This document shows positions 1 through 7,994 of a stretch of DNA of 24,334 nucleotides, piece by piece. Position 1 is the first letter of the stretch. The number at the start of each line of letters is the position of its first letter. The DNA comes from CAZMGD01 sp964565705 (lineage in GTDB: Bacteria; Actinomycetota; Acidimicrobiia; Acidimicrobiales; Ilumatobacteraceae), in NCBI GenBank assembly GCA_964565705.1, contig CAZMGD010000060.1, positions 1 to 24,334 on the forward strand, given 5' to 3'. The position numbers and the translations under genes are program-made. The notes under the pieces are model-generated. The model saw only the letters and a list, made by a program, of their open reading frames with translations. It did not search any database and was not told where the DNA came from.

Positions 1-2
1 CT

Positions 3-380
3 TCTGAACTTGAACGGGCTCTGACCGCGTTCAACATGGCTGCCACCGGCGTCACCGACGAGCAGGCGTACTCGGTGAAGATCCTCGACGATGAGGGTGG
101 TCTCGTCGGCGGGCTGGTCGGCTGGGTCTGGGGGTATACGAGCGGGATCAGCCTGGTGTGGATTCGCGAGGCGGACCGCAAGATGGGGTGGGGTCGACAG
201 CTTGTCGCGGCAGCAGAGGGCGAGGTAGGTCGCCGCGGGTGCAAGCGGATCTACGTGTCGTCCTTCAACTTCCAGGCACCAGATTTCTACCAAAGATGTG
301 GATACTGGGAGATTGCTCGGGTTCCGGGTTTGCTCGCTGACGGGGTCGAGGACGTCTGGTTGGTCAAAGACATCAGCTGA
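3..380 (+). CDS. GNAT-family N-acetyltransferase, 5' end cut by the window edge
   Basis: The frame is open from the first bases of the window through the ATG at 36, and the residues before that ATG (SELERALTAFN) read as normal protein, so the gene most likely starts outside the window. The visible part has the acetyl-CoA-binding core of the GNAT fold: WIREADRKMGWGRQLVAAAE is a variant of the R/Q-x-x-G-x-G/A phosphate-binding loop and helix. It is followed by a beta strand (CKRIYVSSFNFQA) and the terminal FYQRCGYWEIARV strand-helix typical of the family. GNAT enzymes transfer acetyl from acetyl-CoA to an amine; nothing here indicates the substrate. The family is clear, the specificity unknown. 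Confidence 0.85.
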   Translation, partial: SELERALTAFNMAATGVTDEQAYSVKILDDEGGLVGGLVGWVWGYTSGISLVWIREADRKMGWGRQLVAAAEGEVGRRGCKRIYVSSFNFQAPDFYQRCGYWEIARVPGLLADGVEDVWLVKDIS

Positions 381-690
381 CGAAGTGAGCAGACGCTCGC
401 CGGGTGATGTCCACGATCCTGCGTGTATTAGGCGGTCAGGGACGTTGGTGCGGACAATGTCGCGTGTACTTGCAAGTGCTCACCGATGAGCACGACGAAG
501 AAACGAGACCAGCGCCGTCAGCCGCGACGATCAAGACCTCGTTGCGCTGCTGGTTCTCGGCCTCACCGTCGCTGACACGGAAGCCTGAGGCACATCGACG
601 CTGTCGACGTGCGACACGCTGCTCGTGGGGTCGTGGAGTTGTTCGGGCTGCGATAACCCGGGGAGGGCTGGTCTGCGTGTATGTGTTGTG
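381..690. other. Intergenic stretch without a convincing gene
   Basis: About 310 bases separate the acetyltransferase stop from the first sigma-factor gene. Open frames here lack recognisable domains and look like high-GC read-through. The only structure I see is a perfect 7-bp hairpin at 476-493. No clear -35/-10 pair could be fixed for the downstream sigma gene. Confidence 0.5.
476..493. terminator. Hairpin, possible terminator of the acetyltransferase gene
   Basis: GTGCTCA (476-482) and TGAGCAC (487-493) form a perfect 7-bp stem around a 4-base loop, about 96 bases past the acetyltransferase stop. No U-run follows on the + strand, so an intrinsic terminator is only a possibility; a protein-binding palindrome would look the same. 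Confidence 0.35.
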
Positions 691-1173
691 ATGGTGACGG
701 AGGTGGGGTTCGAGGCGTTCTTCCGTGTCGAGTATCCGACCCTCGTCGCCGTCGCGTTGGCGATGACGGGCGATGGTGACGTCGCTCGGGATCTGGCGCA
801 GGAGACGCTGACGCGAGCGTTCCGGAACTGGGCCGAGGTGCAGGGCTACGACCGGCCGGGTGCGTGGGCGCGTCGAGTCCTGCTGAACCTCGTGACCGAC
901 CGGGCGCGACGACGGGTGTCGGAGGTCAAGGCGTTGAGCCGGGCTGCGGTCAGTGATGTGTGCCCTCCTGTGGAGCCGGTTGACGGGGCGTGGCGGCGGG
1001 CGGTGCTCGATCTGCCGGATCGGCAGCGAGCCGTCGTGGTGTTGCACTACGTGGAGGACTGCTCGATCGAGACCATCGCCGGTGTGCTCGGGGTCGCGCA
1101 CGGAACGGTGAAAGCGACGTTGGCGGCCGGGAAACGGAATCTCCGTCGGGCACTCGAACAGGAGCGTCAGTGA
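691..1173 (+). CDS. ECF-type RNA polymerase sigma factor (cassette 1)
   Basis: This 160-residue protein has the two-domain layout of extracytoplasmic-function sigma factors. Region 2 lies at about residues 8-75 (core-binding DVARDLAQETLTRAFRNW, then the -10 recognition helix around DRPGAWARRVLLNLVTDRARRR). Region 4 lies at about 104-155 (LPDRQRAVVVLHYVEDCSIETIAGVLG, with helix-turn-helix GTVKATLAAGKRNLRRAL). It should direct RNA polymerase to a small set of promoters. I chose the ATG at 691 because region 2 begins right after it and the upstream extension to 625 looks non-protein-like. Its TGA (1171-1173) overlaps the ATG of the next gene, implying translational coupling to a membrane partner. 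The ECF subgroup was not determined. Confidence 0.88.
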   Translation: MVTEVGFEAFFRVEYPTLVAVALAMTGDGDVARDLAQETLTRAFRNWAEVQGYDRPGAWARRVLLNLVTDRARRRVSEVKALSRAAVSDVCPPVEPVDGAWRRAVLDLPDRQRAVVVLHYVEDCSIETIAGVLGVAHGTVKATLAAGKRNLRRALEQERQ

Positions 1174-2894
1174 TGAACGACGACGAACTCGATCGGCGCA
1201 GCGCAGCCGAGGCCGCGAAGATCCGCGCCGAAGCGGCGGCGATTGCCGACACCGACGCTGAGTTGAGCCTCCTGCTCGCCGGCGGCGATCCACCTGCCGA
1301 GATTCGACCGGGATACGACCCTGTCGCGATCACGTCGGACGTCGCGGGCCGGCACGACACGCGGTGGCTGGCTGCCGCTGCCGCGGCGCTGCTGCTCGTG
1401 GTGGCCGCGGCGGTGGTCGTGTTCGCGGCCGCCCGGCCCCGCGGCGACGACGGCGGACACACGATGGCGCCGGCGTCGCTTGCGCCAAGCGAACCCCCGG
1501 CGTCAGCCGCCACCAATCCGACCTCGGCGCCGACGACGATCAGCGCCGCTGTCGGCGGCGACGGCTGGTACGTGCCGACATGGACCCCTGACGGCTACCG
1601 GATCGCGGGCGCGTCCGCTGTTCAGCGCGACGTCCTGGTCGCTGACGCCTTCACGTTCGACGTCTGGATCGAACGTTCGGACTCGACCGGCTCCCGGCGC
1701 TTCCAGTGGCTCACCCTGGGCAACGACCGACCGGAGTCGAGCGGAACGTCCCCCGACGCCGTCACCGTGCGCGGCGTGCCTGCGTCGGTGTTCGACGGCG
1801 ACGGTGAGGTCGACGTCCAATGGAGCGAGGCCGGCCGGGATCATCGGGTGTCGAGCGCACTCGACCGCGACACCACGTTGGCGGCGATCGAGGCGGCCAC
1901 GATCGGCGACAGCGGCGTGACCCTCGCGCCGGGCTCACTCCCGACAGGGTTCGAGTGGGTCGACCCGGCAGCGTCGGACGAGGCCGCGGTGGGGGGCCCG
2001 ACCACGGTCGTGGTGTGGCGCGATGACTCCGACGGCGCCCGGTCGCTGACGTTCAACGTGTCACCGAACGAGGCCGGCTACAGCCTCGATCGCGACTTCG
2101 TCTTGGGATCCGTCCAGCGACGCGACATCGGTGGAGTCGCACGGAACGTGCAGACGAGAACGCTCGGCGACGAACGAATCGAAACGGTGGTCACCTGGTA
2201 CGCGGACGGGTACGCGTTCTACGTCGACGCCGTGGACGTCGACCCTGCGATCGTGGAACGGTTCGTCGCCGGCATCACCAAAGCCGACCAGGAGACCTTC
2301 CTCGCGTTCGAAGACGAGATCACCGCCCGCGGGCTCGCCGGCACGGTCTTCGATCAAGCAACGTTCGCGGACGGGCTCAGCGTCGCATTGCGCAGTCCCG
2401 ACGGCGAGGCGTTCACGGCCGCTGACTCGTGGAAACGGGAGGGATACTTGTGTGTCGACGCCCAACCCGCGGTGTGCTCCGCCGCCAGCGCCGGCGGTTC
2501 CAGCAGCAGCGACGACTGGAAGTCGCAGACGGCGGGATTGTTCGACGTCGACGGCCACAAGACCTACCTGCTCTGGGGCGCCGGCACCCCGAACGGTCTG
2601 ACGATCATCGGCAGCGCCGACCCACCCGACTTCTTCCCGTCGCAGCCCGGCGCACCCGGCATGGCCGACGCGCAACTCGCGACCGGCGGTGTCACTCTCC
2701 CATTCGAGCAGATCACCGGGACCGCCGGCACGTTCGTGCGAGTCGAGGTCCCCGACGACGTCACCTACGTCACCGTTCACTCGACCTACGGCGCCGCCAG
2801 CCTCCTCGTCAGCGGTGAGCTCCTCGACCGACCAGCGCACACCACGACGTCCGACGCAGCCCCCGCCGCCGAATCGACCCCCGAGCCCGGCTGA
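1173..2894 (+). CDS. Single-pass membrane protein with large extracytoplasmic domain, putative anti-sigma partner (cassette 1)
   Basis: The 573-residue product has an Ala-rich, charged N-terminal cytoplasmic part (about 1-64), one transmembrane helix (about 65-87, WLAAAAAALLLVVAAAVVVF), a Pro/Thr/Ser/Ala linker, and a long exported region ending in a low-complexity Pro/Glu tail. The ATG shares its A with the stop of the sigma gene (ATGA overlap), which is why I start here and not at the longer open frame upstream. Genes in this position usually encode anti-sigma factors, but no HxxxCxxC zinc motif is present. The exported part has no domain I can name. A stretch near residues 209-260 (VQWSEAGRDHRVSSALDRDTTLAAIEA) resembles part of the cassette 3 partner. 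Confidence 0.75.
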   Translation: MNDDELDRRSAAEAAKIRAEAAAIADTDAELSLLLAGGDPPAEIRPGYDPVAITSDVAGRHDTRWLAAAAAALLLVVAAAVVVFAAARPRGDDGGHTMAPASLAPSEPPASAATNPTSAPTTISAAVGGDGWYVPTWTPDGYRIAGASAVQRDVLVADAFTFDVWIERSDSTGSRRFQWLTLGNDRPESSGTSPDAVTVRGVPASVFDGDGEVDVQWSEAGRDHRVSSALDRDTTLAAIEAATIGDSGVTLAPGSLPTGFEWVDPAASDEAAVGGPTTVVVWRDDSDGARSLTFNVSPNEAGYSLDRDFVLGSVQRRDIGGVARNVQTRTLGDERIETVVTWYADGYAFYVDAVDVDPAIVERFVAGITKADQETFLAFEDEITARGLAGTVFDQATFADGLSVALRSPDGEAFTAADSWKREGYLCVDAQPAVCSAASAGGSSSSDDWKSQTAGLFDVDGHKTYLLWGAGTPNGLTIIGSADPPDFFPSQPGAPGMADAQLATGGVTLPFEQITGTAGTFVRVEVPDDVTYVTVHSTYGAASLLVSGELLDRPAHTTTSDAAPAAESTPEPG

Positions 2895-2943
2895 CAACCA
2901 CCCAAACCCGCAACAGGCGCGCTTGATGGATCGCGCCGGGTAG

Positions 2944-2986
2944 CACACGTCGATACGGTTCCCGTGGGGAGGGAACCGATCGTGTG
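2944..2986. promoter_or_regulatory. Long inverted repeat just upstream of the second sigma-factor gene
   Basis: CGGTTCCC (2956-2963) pairs perfectly with GGGAACCG (2971-2978) around a 7-base loop. An outer pair, CACACG (2944-2949) and CGTGTG (2981-2986), extends the structure. It ends 11 bases before the start codon at 2998. It could terminate cassette 1, act as an operator or attenuate translation. Each arm also holds GGAAC, the core of ECF -35 elements, but no matching -10 is convincing. Confidence 0.5.
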
Positions 2987-2997
2987 TCGGTGAGGTC

Positions 2998-3534
2998 ATG
3001 GTTGTCGTGAAGGGACCGATTGACGCGTTGGCGCGTGGCGGTGACGTCGTGAAGACGTCGTCGAGCAGTCAGGTCGATCCCCGTTTCCAACGGTTCTACG
3101 CCGAGCGGTACGCGCCCACCGTTCGCTTGGCGCGCCTGCTCACGGGCGACGTGCAAGTCGCCGAGGATCTCGCCCAGGACGCGTTCGTGCGCGTGTACCG
3201 GTATGCCGAATCGTCGTCACGGCCGATCGAGAATCCAAACGCGCTCTTGCACATGACCACGGTCAACGTGTGTCGCAGCTGGCACCTTTCCCGCCAACGC
3301 TTCGGTCGCCGGATGGCCCGTCACGGACCGATGGACCACTCGCTGACAGAAAGCGAACGCGAACTGGACGACTCACTGCGACGGCTGCCCTATGACCAGC
3401 GAGCTGTCGTGGTGTTGCGCTACTGGTTGGGCCTGTCCGAACGCGAGATCGCCGAGACGCTGGGCTGCCAGGCAGGGACGGTCAAGTCGCGCCACGCCCG
3501 AGCACTGAGCACCCTCAGGAAGGAGCTCACATGA
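2998..3534 (+). CDS. ECF-type RNA polymerase sigma factor (cassette 2)
   Basis: The 178-residue protein has sigma region 2 at about residues 30-100 (FYAERYAPTVRLARLLTGDVQVAEDLAQDAFVRVYRY, then a DNA-binding helix around LLHMTTVNVCRSW). Region 4 is at about 124-176 (RLPYDQRAVVVLRYWLGLSEREIAETLGC, GTVKSRHARALSTLRKEL). It is a normal length for ECF sigma factors. GGTGAGG lies just before the ATG at 2998 but is close to it; an internal GTG at about residue 17 or 18 could be the real start, since the first 25 residues are unlike the family. The last four bases overlap the start of the next gene (ATGA), so the partner is probably made in step with it. Confidence 0.88.
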   Translation: MVVVKGPIDALARGGDVVKTSSSSQVDPRFQRFYAERYAPTVRLARLLTGDVQVAEDLAQDAFVRVYRYAESSSRPIENPNALLHMTTVNVCRSWHLSRQRFGRRMARHGPMDHSLTESERELDDSLRRLPYDQRAVVVLRYWLGLSEREIAETLGCQAGTVKSRHARALSTLRKELT

Positions 3535-4250
3535 GTCCCACACCCAGCGCCGACGCGCAGGCGTGGATGCAGGCTCGGCTCAGCGAGGGCATCGATCGCA
3601 TCGCACGCGCGACCCCCGTCTCCGACCCGGGACCTTTCGATCCGAACCTCCGACCTACGGCAGGGAATCACGCGACGCGCCCATCGCCGAGGATCCTCGG
3701 TGCTGCACTCGCTGCGGCAGCAGCGATGGTCGCGGTCGTGGTCGGCATGGCGCTCGCCACGTCGGGCGGTGACCCACAGCCCGCCGACCGACCGAGCACC
3801 GATACCGGCGGCGTGCTGTCGGACACCACCGTGTTCGAGACCATCGTCCCACCGAACGGACCCGAGCCCCGGGTGTTCCTTGGCGGGGTCAGCGCCGCCG
3901 ACGCATCCGACGGTCAGCCCGCGCTGGCCGATGGCCGGGTCTCGCTAACGTTCAGCCCCGGTGGCAGCGACGACCAGATTTGCTACGTGATCGAGCAGAT
4001 GTCCACGCCGGCCCACGGTTGCATGCGCGTCGCCGACATCCAGACCGGGCTTGAGACCCTCGTCGCGCGCAGCGACGACGGAACCGTCGATGTCACCGGC
4101 ATCGTTCCCGATGACGTGGGCACCGTGCGGATCGGCGACGACACCATCCACGTCGTCAACAACGTCTGGCACCACGTCGGTCACGACGGCGACGACTTCA
4201 GCTTCGAGGTCACCTCCGTCGACGGGACCCTGACAGCAAGCACCGGCTGA
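3531..4250 (+). CDS. Single-pass membrane protein, putative anti-sigma partner (cassette 2)
   Basis: The 239-residue protein has a cytoplasmic head of about 53 residues, one Ala/Val-rich transmembrane helix (about 54-77) and an exported domain of about 160 residues. The head includes a short helix-like stretch (AQAWMQARLSEGIDRIAR). Two cysteines in the exported part (ICYVIEQM and HGCMRVAD) could form a disulfide. Start overlap with the preceding sigma gene and the topology suggest a membrane-held regulator of that sigma factor, but there is no zinc motif and I do not recognise the exported fold. It is much shorter than the partners in cassettes 1 and 3. Confidence 0.72.
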   Translation: MSPTPSADAQAWMQARLSEGIDRIARATPVSDPGPFDPNLRPTAGNHATRPSPRILGAALAAAAAMVAVVVGMALATSGGDPQPADRPSTDTGGVLSDTTVFETIVPPNGPEPRVFLGGVSAADASDGQPALADGRVSLTFSPGGSDDQICYVIEQMSTPAHGCMRVADIQTGLETLVARSDDGTVDVTGIVPDDVGTVRIGDDTIHVVNNVWHHVGHDGDDFSFEVTSVDGTLTASTG

Positions 4251-4619
4251 CCATCCGCGTAACGTGAGTTCGCAACATCGACGAAGGGATGAGGCGATGC
4301 TTCGAATCGTTCGCCGAGCTCAGGCCCGCTGGCGAAGCTGGTTCCCTCGTGGCGCCTCATATTCGCAGGACGTCGCTCAGCAGCACCGCGTTGGTCGTGG
4401 GCCCGACATCGATGGCCAGGGTGGCTTCGGCTGACCTGATCTCAGCCCTCAGCTCGCTACCCGTGCAGCGGACCGTGCCCGCGACAGCCGCCCGTCGCGG
4501 AGCCCGCCGGGCCCATCGGTTGTGGCCTCCGCCGCGCACCGATCGCTCGACCCGTTCCCGGGTCCGCTGGCGGGAGTGTCACCCGTGGGGTTGGGCGGCG
4601 CCGTCATAGTGGTGTGCGC
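4251..4619. other. Intergenic stretch without a convincing gene
   Basis: About 370 bases lie between cassettes 2 and 3. A + strand frame (4289-4609) is Arg/Ser-rich and typical of noncoding high-GC sequence. A - strand frame (4357-4539) ends in a more protein-like stretch (LAIDVGPTTNAVLLSDVLRI) but has no clear start signal or recognisable family; it may be a gene remnant. CATAGT at 4605-4610 could be a -10 box for cassette 3, without a good -35. Confidence 0.4.
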
Positions 4620-5090
4620 ATGGTGGACGCGTGGGAGGCCGCGTATCGGCGGCACGCTGTCGAGTTGACGCGTTACGCGACGGTGATGGTCGGCGTGCAC
4701 GACGCGGCGGATGTGGTGAGCGACGCGATGGCCAACGTGTTCGGCCGGCCCGAGTCTCGATCGGAGGTCGAGAACGTGCGGGCGTTGTTGTTCCGGGCGG
4801 TGCACCATCGGGTGATCGACTTGGGGCGGGCATCGAGTCGCCGCCGTCGACGGGAGGAGACGTTCGCGTTGCGGTCGCTGCCCGCTGCGGCGCTGGATGG
4901 CGTGACGGGCGTGGACGCTCGCGCTGCCCTGCGGGTGTTGAGCGTGCAGCAGCGATCGGTGGTGTTCCTCGCCTACTGGGCGGATCAGACACCGGCGGAG
5001 ATCTCAGTGGTGTTGGGGGTGTCGGAGGGAACGGTCCGCAAGCAGCTCGCCCGAGCGCGGGCGCGGTTGAGGGAGGTGCTCGATGGCTGA
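4620..5090 (+). CDS. ECF-type RNA polymerase sigma factor (cassette 3)
   Basis: The 156-residue protein carries region 2 at about 5-72 (WEAAYRRHAVELTRYATVMVG, DAADVVSDAMANVF, then RALLFRAVHHRVIDLGR). Region 4 is at about 100-152 (LSVQQRSVVFLAYWADQTPAEISVVLG, GTVRKQLARARARLREVL). The ATG at 4620 is preceded two codons earlier by an in-frame GTG (4614); neither has a clear ribosome-binding site, and a -10-like CATAGT just upstream would give an almost leaderless message. The gene overlaps the start of the next by 8 bases. The region 2 core-binding segment is less canonical (VVSDAMANVF in place of the usual DLVQEtF pattern), but the region 4 helix-turn-helix is clear. Confidence 0.84.
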   Translation: MVDAWEAAYRRHAVELTRYATVMVGVHDAADVVSDAMANVFGRPESRSEVENVRALLFRAVHHRVIDLGRASSRRRRREETFALRSLPAAALDGVTGVDARAALRVLSVQQRSVVFLAYWADQTPAEISVVLGVSEGTVRKQLARARARLREVLDG

Positions 5091-7320
5091 GCGGTTCGAC
5101 GACGAGCGCTTGGACTCGTCGATCAAGAGGTTGGTTGGCGCGGCCGGTGACGACGCTCCGGAACCGCCCGAGCCGCCGTTCGGCGCGGTCACCGAGATCG
5201 GGGCGTCGGCGCGGAGACGTCGCCGGCCGTGGCTGGTTGGGTGCGGCGTGGCCGCCGCTGCGGCCGCGATCGTCGGGGTCGTCGCGCTGGCAGCGGGCGG
5301 CGACCATCCGTCGACGGGGCCGACGGGCTCGGCCCCGCTGTCCACGTTCCAGGCCACGCCCGTGGCACCCGCGACGACGACGTCGACGCCCGTGGTCCCC
5401 GCGGCGACGACGGCCTCAGGGTCCACCGCCTCCACAACGACGACGCCCGTCGCGTCCGAACCCGAGGAAGGCATCATCCGCCCAGTCACCGACGCGTCGG
5501 TGTGCGCCCCGTACGCGGCGCGCGAGATAGCCGTCGAGGGCCCCACGGTGTTCGGGCAGGCGTCGGCGTTCCCGACCTCGATGCAGGTCATCGCTGACCC
5601 ATCCGCGGGCCCGACCGGCGGGTACGCGGTGGTGTTGCGCAGACTCGACCGCGAGGCGGCGTTGCCGTCCACCGAGACGACCACGATCAACGACACGACG
5701 TATCGGGTGCAGGTCTACGACAACGGCGACGGGGTCGCCGAGTGGAACGTCGGCGACGGCACACGTGGTTACGTGCGGTCGAGAGGCCTCAACCGGGACA
5801 CGCTGGTGTCGATCCTCGACGCCCTCACTCCACGTTCGCTGGATGCATCGATCCCCGGGTTCGACATCGACGACTCCGCGCTCGCGCCGAGCGGCCTCGC
5901 GTCGGCCGAGGAGACGATGATCGAGGACATGCGCGGGACGATCCGCTGGTCCGTGTGCAAGCCGCCAGGCTCCGATGTTCCGTATTGGGTGTCGAGCGTG
6001 TCCGGCGACCCGGTGTTCGAGTATTGGAGCGTCCTCGACCGGCCGCCCCCGCTCGCTGTCGCCGAGCGCGACGGGGCCGTGATCGTGATCACCGGACAGC
6101 CATCCGACGCCGCGCCCACCATCGATGACGTGCACAACGCCGACATCGGCACATGGAGCGCCCTGCTCGCCCAGAGCGACCCACGTGATGTCCCGGCGAC
6201 GGGCCCGACCGAAGGATCTTTCGGCCAGGCGACGGTCGCGCCGACGCTGGTCACGCCGGGAGAGCGGTTCACGGTCACACCGTCCGCGCCGGTGGCTCAG
6301 GTGTGCGACGGCTACGTCGCGGTGTACCGCTACACCGACGGGAACTTCGACCAGGTCGCCCAAGCAGCGCCCATCGGCCGACCCTGGCAGCTGTCCGACG
6401 CCGACATCCCCTTCACCGTCCCGGCGGGCGGTTGCGACGACCACACCACGGACACCCCCGCCGACTACGAGCTTCCCGCGGACATGCCATCCGGCGTCTA
6501 CGTCATCTGCCTCAGCAGGGACCCGAGCGAACCAGCCTGCGCAACGCTCGGCGTCACGGCCCCGACGTCGGTTGCCCTGACGCCATGGCGACTCCTCGCG
6601 TGGCCCGACACCTACGGCGGAGAAGGTCGCTTCATCACCACCATCTTCGTGCGCGACGACTGCGTGCTCGGCCTCGACCCGAACGACGGCCAACCACTCG
6701 TGATCGCCTGGCCGCCCGGCTTCGAACTCGTCGACGACCACATCGAATCGCCCGACGGCGCGATAACGATCCGCCCTGGCGACACCATCACAGCCAGCGG
6801 CGGGTACTTCCCGTTCGACCAGATCCCAGACCCGACGTTCGCGAACTGCGTCACCGGCCTCGACGCACCCGCCACGGACGAACTCGCGGTCATCGGTCGC
6901 GTCACCAACGTCGAACCCGCGCCGCAAGGGACGATCTCCATCCAGCAGACCCTGCAGGCGCCGACAGCCGACGCGACACGGTTCGCGCAAACCGAGGTGT
7001 TCGCCTACATCGACGCCGCAGGAAGACGCTGCCTCACCGTCAGCCAGACAGCCGGGCGACAACCCGCGTGGTGCGTCGACCAGCCCGACGTGCTCAACAT
7101 CTTCACTGCGACAGACCTGTCGGTGCTGATCGGAACGACCGACGATCCCGACGCCGCACGCATCGTGCTCGACACACCCGACGGACCCGTCGACGTCGCT
7201 TTGCAAGGCCTCCCAGATTGGCCCGAACGCGCCTTCGCCAGCGAACTCCCCGCGAACACCGTCAGCATCCGCCTCGTCGACGACGACGGCAACACACTGG
7301 CCACCACCTTCCCCGAATGA
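5083..7320 (+). CDS. Large single-pass membrane protein, putative anti-sigma partner (cassette 3)
   Basis: The 745-residue product has a cytoplasmic head of about 49 residues ending in an Arg cluster (ASARRRRRPW), one transmembrane helix (about 50-71), a Thr/Ser/Pro/Ala linker (about 78-125), and an exported region of about 600 residues containing several cysteines (for example DASVCAPY, AQVCDGY, CLSRDPSEPACATLG). GGGAGG at 5071-5076 is well placed for the ATG at 5083, inside the sigma gene. The segment WNVGDGTRGYVRSRGLNRDTLVSILDA resembles part of the cassette 1 partner, suggesting related exported domains. I do not recognise a named domain or a zinc anti-sigma motif. A sensor of envelope conditions is plausible but inferred from position and topology only. 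Confidence 0.75.
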   Translation: MAERFDDERLDSSIKRLVGAAGDDAPEPPEPPFGAVTEIGASARRRRRPWLVGCGVAAAAAAIVGVVALAAGGDHPSTGPTGSAPLSTFQATPVAPATTTSTPVVPAATTASGSTASTTTTPVASEPEEGIIRPVTDASVCAPYAAREIAVEGPTVFGQASAFPTSMQVIADPSAGPTGGYAVVLRRLDREAALPSTETTTINDTTYRVQVYDNGDGVAEWNVGDGTRGYVRSRGLNRDTLVSILDALTPRSLDASIPGFDIDDSALAPSGLASAEETMIEDMRGTIRWSVCKPPGSDVPYWVSSVSGDPVFEYWSVLDRPPPLAVAERDGAVIVITGQPSDAAPTIDDVHNADIGTWSALLAQSDPRDVPATGPTEGSFGQATVAPTLVTPGERFTVTPSAPVAQVCDGYVAVYRYTDGNFDQVAQAAPIGRPWQLSDADIPFTVPAGGCDDHTTDTPADYELPADMPSGVYVICLSRDPSEPACATLGVTAPTSVALTPWRLLAWPDTYGGEGRFITTIFVRDDCVLGLDPNDGQPLVIAWPPGFELVDDHIESPDGAITIRPGDTITASGGYFPFDQIPDPTFANCVTGLDAPATDELAVIGRVTNVEPAPQGTISIQQTLQAPTADATRFAQTEVFAYIDAAGRRCLTVSQTAGRQPAWCVDQPDVLNIFTATDLSVLIGTTDDPDAARIVLDTPDGPVDVALQGLPDWPERAFASELPANTVSIRLVDDDGNTLATTFPE

Positions 7321-7445
7321 CGGCTGCTGATGTGCGTGTGCGCACGGCAGATCGAGCCAGCGATGTCGTTTGTCGGGCGAGGTCTGAGCGACATCTCGGC
7401 CACTCCGGGATGCTCTCGCGGGCAGCGGTGACTGCGACGTCAGGA

Positions 7446-7802
7446 CTAACCGGGTGGAGCAGGGTCGGCGTTCGCTTGCATGCTGTCGAGCAGGCGGCAC
7501 GACCGAAGCATTGCGACCGGTGCTGGCGGCGGATCCGGTCCCTCGAGTGCTGGATGAGCGTCGTATGGCAGGAACGCCCAGCCGGAACCCGTCCATCCCA
7601 GCCGCCGACCGTCCTCACACGGGTACAACCGAGGCGGTGTCACTGTGGCTGTCGTGATGTCGGTCACCGTCGTCGCGGTCGCGGTCGTGCTCGTGCCAGG
7701 GCTGGACGCGGTCGATGGAGCGGATGAAGGGGTGTCCGTGTTCGAGCACCCGGCTGCGAGCGCCGCAACTGCAATGACGCACAAGCGGGCACGCATCGCC
7801 AT
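7446..7802 (-). CDS. Small putative lipoprotein
   Basis: Starting at the ATG at 7802, the 118-residue product opens with a lipoprotein signal: basic MAMRAR, a hydrophobic core (LCVIAVAALA) and the lipobox AAGC, giving a predicted lipidated Cys near residue 18. A Ser/Thr/Pro/Ala linker follows, then a short domain with two cysteines (LYPCEDGRRLGWTGSGWAF and LRSCRLLDSM). An in-frame ATG two codons later is equally possible. The longer open frame to 7973 is rejected because its extra residues precede the signal peptide. It runs convergent to the cassette 3 membrane protein. Function unknown. Confidence 0.6.
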   Translation of the reverse strand: MAMRARLCVIAVAALAAGCSNTDTPSSAPSTASSPGTSTTATATTVTDITTATVTPPRLYPCEDGRRLGWTGSGWAFLPYDAHPALEGPDPPPAPVAMLRSCRLLDSMQANADPAPPG

Positions 7803-7994
7803 CGAGCGTATGACGTTGTAGTCGCGGGTCTGGTTCCCTGAGCCGCACGCCACCGTCCCGCGGTTGTCGGGGCACCCGGATGTCTCTGTGTGGGACGGCA
7901 CTCGTCGGCTGTCGGCGACTCGCTTGACAACTCTCGCCGTTGGCGGGACCGGTGGCGATGGCCGCCGAGTCATGCGTGGAGGCCTGGCGCGGGC

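Noticed and set aside
4289..4609. Possible 106-residue protein between cassettes 2 and 3.
   Set aside because: It is Arg/Ser/Pro-rich, lacks a ribosome-binding site, and runs through the probable promoter of cassette 3.
1173..7320. Zinc-binding anti-sigma domain in the membrane partners.
   Set aside because: No HxxxCxxC motif occurs in any of the three N-terminal heads, so the anti-sigma role is left as inference.
5416..7596. A 726-codon - strand frame opposite the cassette 3 membrane protein.
   Set aside because: It has no domain, and the + strand gene has a ribosome-binding site, a transmembrane helix and coupling to the sigma gene.
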